Of a stretch of 5,862 nucleotides of DNA, positions 1 through 5,659 are shown one piece after another. The notes beneath the pieces were generated by a model that saw only the letters and a program-made list of their open reading frames with translations, was not told the DNA's origin and made no database searches. The first letter of the stretch is position 1. The number at the start of each line of letters is the position of its first letter. The stretch lies in contig JAIRXN010000015.1 in NCBI GenBank assembly GCA_031268245.1, forward strand, positions 1-5,862, given 5' to 3'. This stretch comes from Treponema sp. Its GTDB lineage: Bacteria > Spirochaetota > Spirochaetia > Treponematales > Breznakiellaceae. A program made the position numbers and the translations under genes.

Positions 1-68
1 TGACGAATGTCTTCTTCGCTGTAACCGTGTCTGAACGCCGAATCTATGAACTCAATCGCCGGCTCCAT
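1..68 (-). CDS. Small protein of unknown function, 5' end only (runs off left edge)
   Basis: Reading leftward from an ATG at 66-68, 22 codons are open to the window edge, starting MEPAIEFIDSAF and continuing with an HGYSEEDI-type stretch. From memory, this start resembles a group of small bacterial proteins of roughly 80-100 residues with a conserved 'hydrophobic-E-F ... HG(I/V/Y)(S/T)EEDI' opening, some annotated near toxin-antitoxin pairs. That resemblance is unverified and no function can be given. An in-frame stop lies upstream of an alternative GTG at 84-86. No clear Shine-Dalgarno precedes either start. A promoter-like pair lies immediately upstream, spaced so that the transcript could begin at or next to the ATG. 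The gene diverges from the rightward dksA-like gene. The rest of the protein lies outside the window. Confidence 0.5.
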   Translation of the reverse strand, partial: MEPAIEFIDSAFRHGYSEEDIR

Positions 69-74
69 ACCCTG

Positions 75-103
75 ACTATACCGCACTCAGCCGCTTGTAG
101 CAA
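75..103 (-). promoter_or_regulatory. Candidate sigma-70-type promoter for the left-edge gene
   Basis: On the minus strand, TTGCTA (98-103) and TATAGT (75-80) are separated by exactly 17 bases. The predicted transcription start falls about 7 bases beyond the -10, at or beside the ATG at 66-68, so the mRNA may be leaderless or nearly so. The -35 matches consensus in 4 of 6 positions and the -10 in 5 of 6. This is a pattern match only. Confidence 0.35.
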
Positions 104-197
104 GAAAAGAAAACGCGGCAGCAGGATACACGCATGGCAAACAATTAACCACCACACGACTTTTGTTCGTGACGCAATCGGGTATATATACATTACC

Positions 198-216
198 CCC
201 GCCGATCCACGGCGGG
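198..216. repeat. GC-rich perfect inverted repeat
   Basis: CCCGCCG (198-204) and CGGCGGG (210-216) are exact reverse complements around the loop ATCCA. This is the strongest hairpin in the intergenic region. There is no T tract on either side, so it is not a typical intrinsic terminator. Confidence 0.5.
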
Positions 217-260
217 CGGTTCATTTGAAACTTTCTTCCACCGGTTTTACCGTTTTAGGC

Positions 261-289
261 TTGACAAAAAACGCTAATTCCATCAATGT
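261..289 (+). promoter_or_regulatory. Possible distal promoter for the dksA-like gene
   Basis: A perfect TTGACA -35 hexamer at 261-266 points toward the dksA-like gene. The best-placed -10 after 17 bases is CAATGT (284-289), which is poor. If used, it would give a leader of roughly 175 bases containing the hairpins at 337-368. Confidence 0.2.
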
Positions 290-336
290 CCCAGATTGAA
301 ACATTCAAAGGGTATTCGAGCTTGTTCCAAAACCAT

Positions 337-376
337 GATCCTTCAGGATCGCCGGGTTCCGGGACGGCTTTATTTT
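337..376 (+). terminator. Weak terminator-like structure upstream of the dksA-like gene
   Basis: A GATCC/GGATC hairpin (337-350) is followed at once by a second imperfect stem, GCCG (351-354) with CGGC (365-368), and then by TTTATTTT (369-376). The second stem has a bulge and a wobble pair, so it would be only moderately stable. It could stop rightward transcripts or act as an attenuator in a long dksA leader. This is judged by eye without an energy calculation. Confidence 0.2.
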
Positions 377-415
377 ACGAGAATTTGATAGGAAAAACCG
401 CTGTTCTTAAGCATG

Positions 416-421
416 TACAAT
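416..421 (+). promoter_or_regulatory. Possible -10 element near the dksA-like gene
   Basis: TACAAT matches the -10 consensus in 5 of 6 positions and lies about 50 bases before the start codon. There is no good -35 at 16-18 bases. TTGATA (385-390) is 25 bases away, which is too far for a standard promoter, so an activator or another sigma factor would be needed. Confidence 0.2.
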
Positions 422-457
422 AAAATACAGGTTTTTTTCATCACATTAAAAAACAGC

Positions 458-463
458 AGGAGA
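458..463 (+). promoter_or_regulatory. Ribosome binding site of the dksA-like gene
   Basis: AGGAGA ends 7 bases before the ATG at 471. It is a strong Shine-Dalgarno at ideal spacing and fixes the start of the following gene. Confidence 0.75.
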
Positions 464-470
464 AGCTTTT

Positions 471-827
471 ATGGAACAGGCATTTTTGGAAAAGATGGAC
501 AAGTCCCTGTCCGACCTGAAAACAGACATTATCTCGAATTTGGCAGCCGGTAATGCCGATTTTAAGGAAATTGTTGAGGGTATGGATCCCAAAGACTTTG
601 CGGATCTCGCATCTGATGACATAGACAGGAAAATGATTGAAGCTATAGGTTCGGCGGATCTCAAGCGTCTCAAGGCCATTGACAGCGCCATCACCCGGAT
701 CAAGCAGGGCAAATATGGTCTCTGCGTACGCTGCGGCAAGAAGATCCCCCAGGAGAGGCTTGAGGCCATGCCCTATGCCCTGATGTGTATAGAATGCAAG
801 AGCGCCGAAGAACGGCGGAACAGATAG
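471..827 (+). CDS. dksA: DksA/TraR-family zinc-finger transcription factor
   Basis: A 118-residue protein with the family layout: N-terminal helix, helical coiled-coil region (about 30-80), then a C4 zinc finger with C85, C88, C106 and C109 and a short basic C-terminal helix. The spacing CxxC-17-CxxC equals that of Escherichia coli DksA. Aligned from the first cysteine without gaps, D42, D45 and A47 fall on the E. coli coiled-coil tip residues D71, D74 and A76, which act in the secondary channel of RNA polymerase. Known DksA proteins act with ppGpp on rRNA, tRNA and amino-acid promoters. That role is inferred here. The protein is shorter than E. coli DksA (151 residues) mainly at the N-terminus, so it could be a DksA-like paralogue. 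The start is fixed by AGGAGA 7 bases upstream. It converges with the hisJ-like gene across a repeat array, and no clear terminator follows. Confidence 0.9.
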   Translation: MEQAFLEKMDKSLSDLKTDIISNLAAGNADFKEIVEGMDPKDFADLASDDIDRKMIEAIGSADLKRLKAIDSAITRIKQGKYGLCVRCGKKIPQERLEAMPYALMCIECKSAEERRNR

Positions 828-831
828 GAGG
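826..831 (+). promoter_or_regulatory. Orphan Shine-Dalgarno-like sequence at the end of the dksA-like gene
   Basis: AGGAGG overlaps the TAG stop (825-827), but no ATG, GTG or TTG lies 5-12 bases downstream. The first GTG (857-859) is 25 bases away and opens only 16 codons through the repeats before a TAG. It may be chance or the remnant of a downstream gene displaced by the repeat array. Confidence 0.35.
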
Positions 832-840
832 CTTCAACCC

Positions 841-950
841 GCAAGAGCATATAATTGTGCTCAGAGCATATCATTGCTCAGAGCACATAGTTGCTCAGAG
901 CACATAGTTGCTCAGAGCACATAATAGCTCAGAACACATGATCGCTCAAG
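841..950. repeat. Tandem array of a 17-base unit containing a small palindrome
   Basis: Five clear units start at 859, 876, 893, 910 and 927, exactly 17 bases apart. The consensus is GCTCAGAGCACATAGTT. Units 2 and 3 are identical. Unit 1 differs at 3 positions, unit 4 at 2 and unit 5 at about 4. Degenerate partial units lie at 841-858 (18 bases) and 944-950. Each unit with its preceding T forms TGCTC-A-GAGCA, a palindrome around one central base (units 4 to 5 weaken it). Neighbouring units can also pair as two 9-base arms with one A-A mismatch and a 6-base loop. The array lies between two convergent genes and reaches into the hisJ 3' end, whose stop codon (929-931) is part of unit 5. No T run follows on either strand, so it is not a textbook terminator, although the RNA would fold in both directions. 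Confidence 0.9.
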
Positions 951-1825
951 GCTTCATGCTTCCACAGGGCTTTTCCGTTGCGGCGGCCCTGAAAAAGCAC
1001 ATGCTCCCTGTAACCGGCCTCCCGGAGCGCTTGAAGCGCAATGCCGTAATGACCGTCCAGATCCTCCGCACGGTGGGCGTCCGCGGTGATCAGGGCCGGG
1101 ACGCCGGCTTCCCGGAAAAAACGTAATATTTTTACCGACGGATAGGTTTCCGGGATGCGGCCGCGGTTGATGCCTCCGGTGTTAACTTCGACCACTATTC
1201 CCGCCTTCAGGGCCGATTCCGCAATCTCCCCGGCCCGGCGAAGGCAACGCTCATCCTCCGGATCGAAAAAACGGCCTTTACCGTTGTTTTTCTTTAAGAG
1301 ATCCGCATGACCGAGGATATCGAAGCCGCCTTCCGCAATCATCTCTTCCACGGTATCCCAGTATTTCTCTATAAAGGCTCTGCCGTCTCCGCCGAAACCT
1401 TCCCTGAAGCCCCTCTCCGTCTCCTCAAGAGGTCCGTCCACGGTAAAGTACGCTCCCCCGGAGGGAACAAGGTAATGAACAGAACCGATGATGTAATCCG
1501 GTCCGGGAAAGCGGCGGCGCAATTCGGCAGGGCTTGCAAAGCCTTCTATGTAGTCCGCCTCAAGACCTGAGTATATATCAAGTTTCCCGGCCCAGCGCTT
1601 CCGGGCCTCTTCAATCTCCGCCAGGTATGCAGGGAACTTTTCCGCCTTCATGTGCCACACGGTATCGGGGATCTCTCTTGCCGCATTCCGGCACAGACTG
1701 AGTGGAGCATGGGAACTGAAGCCCAGGGATACAAGCCCCTTTTCAAAGGCCCTGCAACAGATGGTTTCGATTTCACCGGTTCCGTCACAGTAGATACTGT
1801 GAGTGTGTAAAGAAGAAAAATGCAT
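929..1825 (-). CDS. hisJ: Histidinol-phosphatase, PHP family (HisJ type)
   Basis: A 298-residue PHP-superfamily metal-dependent phosphoesterase. Visible metal-site motifs, in order: H7-x-H9 in LHTHSIYCDG, H39 in SSHAP, E89 in SGLEADY, H117 in GSVHY, H173 and D175 in LGHAD, and D249/H251 in ITADAHR. This set and the length fit HisJ, which hydrolyses L-histidinol phosphate to histidinol in histidine biosynthesis in the cytoplasm. No other his gene is present, so substrate is inferred from family. I prefer the ATG at 1823-1825 because it overlaps the kinase stop as TGATG, a typical coupling arrangement, and because the motif-bearing N-terminus then starts as usual. An in-frame ATG at 1841-1843 would add 6 residues. 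The last seven residues and the stop are encoded by the degenerate end of the 17-base repeat array. Confidence 0.85.
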   Translation of the reverse strand: MHFSSLHTHSIYCDGTGEIETICCRAFEKGLVSLGFSSHAPLSLCRNAAREIPDTVWHMKAEKFPAYLAEIEEARKRWAGKLDIYSGLEADYIEGFASPAELRRRFPGPDYIIGSVHYLVPSGGAYFTVDGPLEETERGFREGFGGDGRAFIEKYWDTVEEMIAEGGFDILGHADLLKKNNGKGRFFDPEDERCLRRAGEIAESALKAGIVVEVNTGGINRGRIPETYPSVKILRFFREAGVPALITADAHRAEDLDGHYGIALQALREAGYREHVLFQGRRNGKALWKHEALSDHVF

Positions 1826-4320
1826 CAAAAGCCCGCCAGCCATGCCTCTGCGGCCGCCCGGAACTGTTCAAAGGCATCCTGAACCGGAGGAAAGGCGGCC
1901 TCCGCTTCGACCTTGTCCTTATTTTTACAGGCAAGCTCAAGCCGCAGAGCCGTCTCCCCCAGCTTCTTAGCTCCCATGGTCAGGGCGCTCCCCTTTACCG
2001 TATGGGCTTCCCGGAAGACTGTCTCCCAGTCAGCCTTCGCAATCAAGTCCGGTACCAAACTGAGCTGCTCTGCGGTCCGTTCCAGATACCGCGCCAAAAG
2101 CGATCTTACCGACTCTTCGTTACCCATAAAAGTATCCAGAAGATCTGCAGTATCAAAAACCGGCGGTGTCTCTGCGGGTTTTACGGCTTCCTGTTTTTCT
2201 GCCGGGGAAGATCCCCCGGGCGCAGAAACGCTGCGCTCCGGCAGGGCCTCTGCTCCGGCGGAATAGCTTTTTTCGGATTTCTTTCCTATCCATTTGTGCA
2301 ATACCGCTTCGGCATCTTTCCTTTTGAAGGGTTTCACCAGAACATCATCAAAACCGGCGGACAAACAGTGTTCACGTTCGTCCGCAAGAACGCTGGCGGT
2401 AACGGCGATAATAGGATCGGTGTAACCTTGACGGCGCAGTCTTTCTGCAGCCTCGTAACCGTTCATCCTGGGCATCTGAATATCCATAAAGATAAGAGCG
2501 GGTTTTTCGGTTTCCGCCTTTTCCAGGGCTTCAATCCCGTCATCCGCCAGAACCGAAGGAAACCCGAGCTTGCCGGCGATTGCGGCAAAGAGCTTCTGGT
2601 TTACCGGATGATCTTCCACGATGAGCAGCAGAGGCTTGTCTTTTTGCGGCCCGCCGCTTTCGCTGCCTGCACTTTCCTCTCTCCTGCTTTCCCCCTCTTC
2701 CACCATGTCAAGTTCAGAAACAAATTCCGGGTCGTTTTGAGTGAAGGCTTCCCTGACAACATCCGCCAGTTTCCGTCTTTTTATGGGTTTATTGATGTAG
2801 GCCCTGAACCATTTAAGAAGGGTCATCTTGGTGTCCCTGCCCAAAAGACCATGAGGAACCATAAGGATCAGCGCCATGGATTCAAGGCCGGCATCGTTGT
2901 GAATCTCCGCGGCCAGGCGCCAGCCGTCCATCACCGGCATGATCATATCGATAAAGCAAAGTTCATAGGGCTTCTTCCGTTCTACGGCGCCGCGCATCAT
3001 ATTCAGGGCCTTCCCGCCTGAAAGAGCGCCCTCGGCGTTTATGTAACCCAGATCCCTCAGGTAGGAAATGACAATATGAAGACTCTCCTCATTGTCATCA
3101 ACTACAAGGATACGCATTGCGGGATTCAGGGGAGGCGGCAGAGGAACGGTTTTTTCGGGGGAACGCTGTATGGGAATGGTAAAACGGAAGATCGAGCCTC
3201 CGCCCTGCCTGCCTGTCATGCTTATCCTGCCCTTCATCATCTCCACAAGGCTCCGGCTTATTGCCAGCCCGAGGCCCGTACCGCCGAAACGGCGGGTGGT
3301 GGACGCATCGGCCTGCATGAAGGTAGTAAAAAGAAACTCACGCTTCTCCTCGGGCACTCCTATACCCGTGTCTTCGACAGAAACCGTGACAGCCTCGACA
3401 ATATTAAGCTCCGAAAGCCGTGCCCTTATCGTTACCCCGCCTTCCCTGGTAAACTTCACCGCATTCTTTACCAGGTTGATGATCACCTGCCGGAATTTAT
3501 TCGGATCTCCAATAATGCTTATATCAAGTTCCAGAGGAATGTACACCTCCATTTCAAGGCCTTTCCTGTGGGCTTCGATACAGATCATCTCCACCGCCTG
3601 CTCAATGGTTTCGGCAAGACGGAAGCCGATCTGTTCAAGCGCCATCTTCCCTGCTTCAATCTTGGAATAGTCAAGAATATCATTGATAAGAGAAAGCAGT
3701 ACTTCTGCGGAAAATTTTACCTGCCCGGAATACTCCGACTGCTCCTTGTCCAGGACAGTATCCTGCAGTAATTCTATCATTCCAATAATCGTCTGGATGG
3801 GAGTGCGGATCTCGTGGCTCATGTTGGCAAGAAACTGGCTCTTGGCCTCCATGGCTTTTTCTGCGATTTCACGATCCTCAAGAAGCCGCTGTTCCTCTTC
3901 ACGGGCCCGCGTCTGATCGTCAATGGCAAAGCCGATAAAGGGCCCCTGCAGTTTTTCCGCACTGTTATCTATGTTTTCCATAAGCCATGCATGGATCTTG
4001 AACCACCGGGTATTTTCAGCCTTCTGCGCCTCCTTGACGGAGGTATAGAAAACTATTACACGGGCGGCGCCCGAGATGAGTCTGTAGAAATAGGTAACAT
4101 ACTCTTCTTCGCTCTCCAGCCCCAGAAACCCATGCATGGACAGAGGGCTGCCGTCTTTATCCTTCCCGCCGGAATTCAACGCGGCGAAAAGTGTCCGGAA
4201 ATGGGGATTTGCGGCAATAATATTGCCGCGAAGATCGGTGATCACCATTGACTCTCCGGCATCGCCGAAGAAACGGTCGAAAATGTTGAAAGCGGATTCC
4301 CGGGGCATCTGATTCATCAC
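1825..4320 (-). CDS. Soluble hybrid histidine kinase (PAS-HisKA-HATPase-REC-REC-HPt)
   Basis: An 831-residue multistep phosphorelay kinase. Domains: PAS-like sensor (about 15-135); short coiled coil (136-162); HisKA with phospho-acceptor H169 in SHEIRTP; HATPase with N-box N282/N286, G1 box DTGIG (D317) and G2 box GGTGLGL (346-352); receiver 1 (about 402-525) with D408/D409, phospho-acceptor D458 and K511; receiver 2 (about 563-678) with E569/D570, D613, T641 and K663; and HPt (about 721-829) with H773 in AHTVKGSA. Ser/Glu-rich (about 532-562) and Ser/Ala/Pro-rich (about 679-721) linkers separate the last modules. No signal peptide or membrane segment is visible, so a cytoplasmic signal is likely. 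In receiver 1 the Ser/Thr switch position is V488. The start is GTG at 4318-4320, followed directly by ATG at 4315-4317; either could be used. The regulator stop is only 3 bases upstream, and no strong ribosome site is present, which suggests translational coupling. Confidence 0.93.
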   Translation of the reverse strand: MMNQMPRESAFNIFDRFFGDAGESMVITDLRGNIIAANPHFRTLFAALNSGGKDKDGSPLSMHGFLGLESEEEYVTYFYRLISGAARVIVFYTSVKEAQKAENTRWFKIHAWLMENIDNSAEKLQGPFIGFAIDDQTRAREEEQRLLEDREIAEKAMEAKSQFLANMSHEIRTPIQTIIGMIELLQDTVLDKEQSEYSGQVKFSAEVLLSLINDILDYSKIEAGKMALEQIGFRLAETIEQAVEMICIEAHRKGLEMEVYIPLELDISIIGDPNKFRQVIINLVKNAVKFTREGGVTIRARLSELNIVEAVTVSVEDTGIGVPEEKREFLFTTFMQADASTTRRFGGTGLGLAISRSLVEMMKGRISMTGRQGGGSIFRFTIPIQRSPEKTVPLPPPLNPAMRILVVDDNEESLHIVISYLRDLGYINAEGALSGGKALNMMRGAVERKKPYELCFIDMIMPVMDGWRLAAEIHNDAGLESMALILMVPHGLLGRDTKMTLLKWFRAYINKPIKRRKLADVVREAFTQNDPEFVSELDMVEEGESRREESAGSESGGPQKDKPLLLIVEDHPVNQKLFAAIAGKLGFPSVLADDGIEALEKAETEKPALIFMDIQMPRMNGYEAAERLRRQGYTDPIIAVTASVLADEREHCLSAGFDDVLVKPFKRKDAEAVLHKWIGKKSEKSYSAGAEALPERSVSAPGGSSPAEKQEAVKPAETPPVFDTADLLDTFMGNEESVRSLLARYLERTAEQLSLVPDLIAKADWETVFREAHTVKGSALTMGAKKLGETALRLELACKNKDKVEAEAAFPPVQDAFEQFRAAAEAWLAGF

Positions 4321-4323
4321 GGC

Positions 4324-5598
4324 TTAAAAATTCGGCTCAAGAATTTCTATGGCTTTCTTGAAAATGGCATCCGGTTTCAGGGGCTTGGTGAGATAACTCT
4401 TGATTCCCATCTGGAAGGCCCTGATTACAGTATCCCGCTGGGTCACCGCCGAAAGGACGATAACAGGAACAGTAATGTTCCTTGTCCTGTGATAATTGAG
4501 CACGGAAAAACCGTCTACCTTCGGCATCATGAGATCGAGAAAAACAAGAGCGAAATGTTCCTGCCGGACAGCCGCCATATAGTCCTCCCCGTCGCCATAC
4601 GTTACTACTTCTGCTCCCACGGTACGGAAGGTGTTTTTTATCAGTTCATGAATGACAAAATCGTCATCCACCACGGCGATTCGGAGATTCTGCATACTCT
4701 CCTTGAGACTGTCCATATCAAGTTTACGCGGCCTCTCATCCGCATCAAAACGAAGCTGCATGGATTCTCCGCCGGAAGCCTCCGGCGCGGCAAGGATTCT
4801 GTCACCGATGATCTCCGCCTTCTTTTCCGCATACTCCATGGAACCGCCCAGCTCCGCAAGGAGCCCGTCCATGGCATACTGGAGATTGGAAACAACTTCG
4901 ATATCTTCGTAGTCTTTCTGTTCTTCGATAAATTTCCGCGCAAAGGCATCCCTGGTAAGAACACGGATATAACGTTTGCTCGTTTTGGAAGCGACAAGCA
5001 CGGTTTCCAGAAGTTTCTGCATGTTGGGCGCATCGGCAAAGCTGAGTTTGATGTCGCTCAGCATGACAATAACCTTGGGAACGCGGATCTCATAAAGTTC
5101 AATGAGTTCGATGATCTTGAACCGGAGGAGATCCAGCTTGTCCCGGTTAAGGCCCTGGGCAATTTCGATAAAGATAATGTCATCGTTGACATGGGTTTCC
5201 ACAATGCCCGGACTTTCATCAATGGAAAAGGAGAGTCCCAGAAGTTCCGAAAGGGTACTAAAAAGAGCGTCGATCTTTACCGGCTTGGCAAAAACCTTCT
5301 TTACCCCGTAAGGCGCCAGTTCTATGATCTTCTTTTGATCTATATGCTGGGCCATGACGATAACAGGAATCTTGATCGTATTGGGATTTTCCATTTTATG
5401 CTTGAGCACTTCAAGGCAGCCCTGGCGCTTGAGGCTGAAGTCCATGATTATAAGATCAGGGTAGGTAGTTCTGAGCTTGGCAACTCCGTCCAGCGCATTC
5501 ACCGCCACCGTTACCTCGGCTTGATCGCCGCCGGAAAGCCTGAGATTCAGGTATTCACGGAAAAGCGGCGATTCATCAATAATCAGGATCTGCTTCAT
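4324..5598 (-). CDS. Response regulator with two receivers flanking an alpha/beta domain (REC-X-REC)
   Basis: A 424-residue protein with no DNA-binding or enzymatic output domain. Receiver 1 (about 1-122) has D8/E9, phospho-acceptor D53 and K105, but A83 replaces the conserved Ser/Thr. Receiver 2 (about 304-422) is canonical: D311/D312, D355, S383 and K405. The middle segment (about 134-250) alternates strands and helices (for example IIFIEIAQGL, then VPKVIVMLSDIKLSF) in a way that recalls STAS-type anti-anti-sigma domains, but no phosphorylatable DSSG-like serine is seen, so this is only a fold guess. A linker of about 50 residues joins it to receiver 2. The ATG at 5596-5598 follows a G-rich ribosome site. 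It is the first gene of the cluster and lies 3 bases before the hybrid kinase, its likely phosphodonor. It probably works by protein contact. Confidence 0.9.
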   Translation of the reverse strand: MKQILIIDESPLFREYLNLRLSGGDQAEVTVAVNALDGVAKLRTTYPDLIIMDFSLKRQGCLEVLKHKMENPNTIKIPVIVMAQHIDQKKIIELAPYGVKKVFAKPVKIDALFSTLSELLGLSFSIDESPGIVETHVNDDIIFIEIAQGLNRDKLDLLRFKIIELIELYEIRVPKVIVMLSDIKLSFADAPNMQKLLETVLVASKTSKRYIRVLTRDAFARKFIEEQKDYEDIEVVSNLQYAMDGLLAELGGSMEYAEKKAEIIGDRILAAPEASGGESMQLRFDADERPRKLDMDSLKESMQNLRIAVVDDDFVIHELIKNTFRTVGAEVVTYGDGEDYMAAVRQEHFALVFLDLMMPKVDGFSVLNYHRTRNITVPVIVLSAVTQRDTVIRAFQMGIKSYLTKPLKPDAIFKKAIEILEPNF

Positions 5599-5602
5599 AA
5601 AA

Positions 5603-5609
5603 CCCCCTC
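5603..5609 (-). promoter_or_regulatory. Ribosome binding site of the response regulator gene
   Basis: GAGGGGG is followed by TTTT and the ATG at 5596-5598, leaving 7 bases between the GAGG core and the start codon. CCTCA/TGAGG arms at 5606-5610 and 5623-5627 (12-base loop) could pair over part of it, weakly. Confidence 0.6.
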
Positions 5610-5614
5610 AGCCT

Positions 5615-5643
5615 ATTTTATGTGAGGAAGCCTTCAAAAGCAA
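5615..5643 (-). promoter_or_regulatory. Candidate promoter of the regulator-kinase-hisJ operon
   Basis: On the minus strand TTGCTT (5638-5643) and TAAAAT (5615-5620) are separated by exactly 17 bases. The -10 matches 5 of 6 and the -35 about 3 of 6. The predicted start near 5608 would leave a leader of only about 10 bases, cutting close to the ribosome binding site, so read-through from the upstream gene is an alternative. Confidence 0.3.
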
Positions 5644-5659
5644 GCAGAATGATATGATA

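Larger units (their letters stand above)
69..470. other. Intergenic region between divergent genes, with several short inverted repeats
   Basis: About 400 bases without a convincing gene. A 90-codon open frame at 27-299 (plus strand) overlaps the left-edge gene, has no ribosome binding site and resembles no family, so it is not called. Perfect short inverted repeats are visible: CACGA/TCGTG at 155-159 and 167-171 (7-base loop), GGGTA/TACCC at 180-184 and 194-198 around an AT-rich core, CCCGCCG/CGGCGGG at 198-204 and 210-216 (5-base loop), and GATCC/GGATC at 337-341 and 346-350 (4-base loop). None of the first three is followed by a T run on either strand. They could be protein-binding sites or structured leader RNA. 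No tRNA-like cloverleaf was seen. Confidence 0.4.

Noticed and set aside
27..299. Rightward 90-codon open frame in the left intergenic region
   Set aside because: It overlaps the more protein-like leftward partial gene, lacks a ribosome binding site, and its composition (rich in His, Arg, Thr and Ile without domain pattern) resembles no family.
337..376. Riboswitch upstream of the dksA-like gene
   Set aside because: The small hairpins do not match any riboswitch core I know, and regulation by a metabolite cannot be supported from the sequence.
850..855. Perfect TATAAT hexamer just before the repeat array
   Set aside because: There is no -35-like hexamer at 16-18 bases upstream and no rightward gene to drive.
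859..943. Repeat array read as plasmid iterons or a CRISPR array
   Set aside because: The 17-base units are directly abutting with no unique spacers, which excludes CRISPR. There is no replication initiator gene or AT-rich origin nearby, so iterons are unlikely.
908..1126. Rightward open frame starting inside the repeat array
   Set aside because: It is antisense to the well-supported hisJ gene, starts with TTG in repeat DNA and shows no family features.
2002..3021. Long rightward open frame antisense to the hybrid kinase
   Set aside because: It mirrors the kinase codons; the kinase frame contains every expected motif and the antisense protein resembles nothing.
4489..5625. 378-codon rightward open frame antisense to the regulator gene
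   Set aside because: It lies opposite a clear two-receiver regulator, has no ribosome binding site, and is rich in His and Phe as expected for an antisense shadow.
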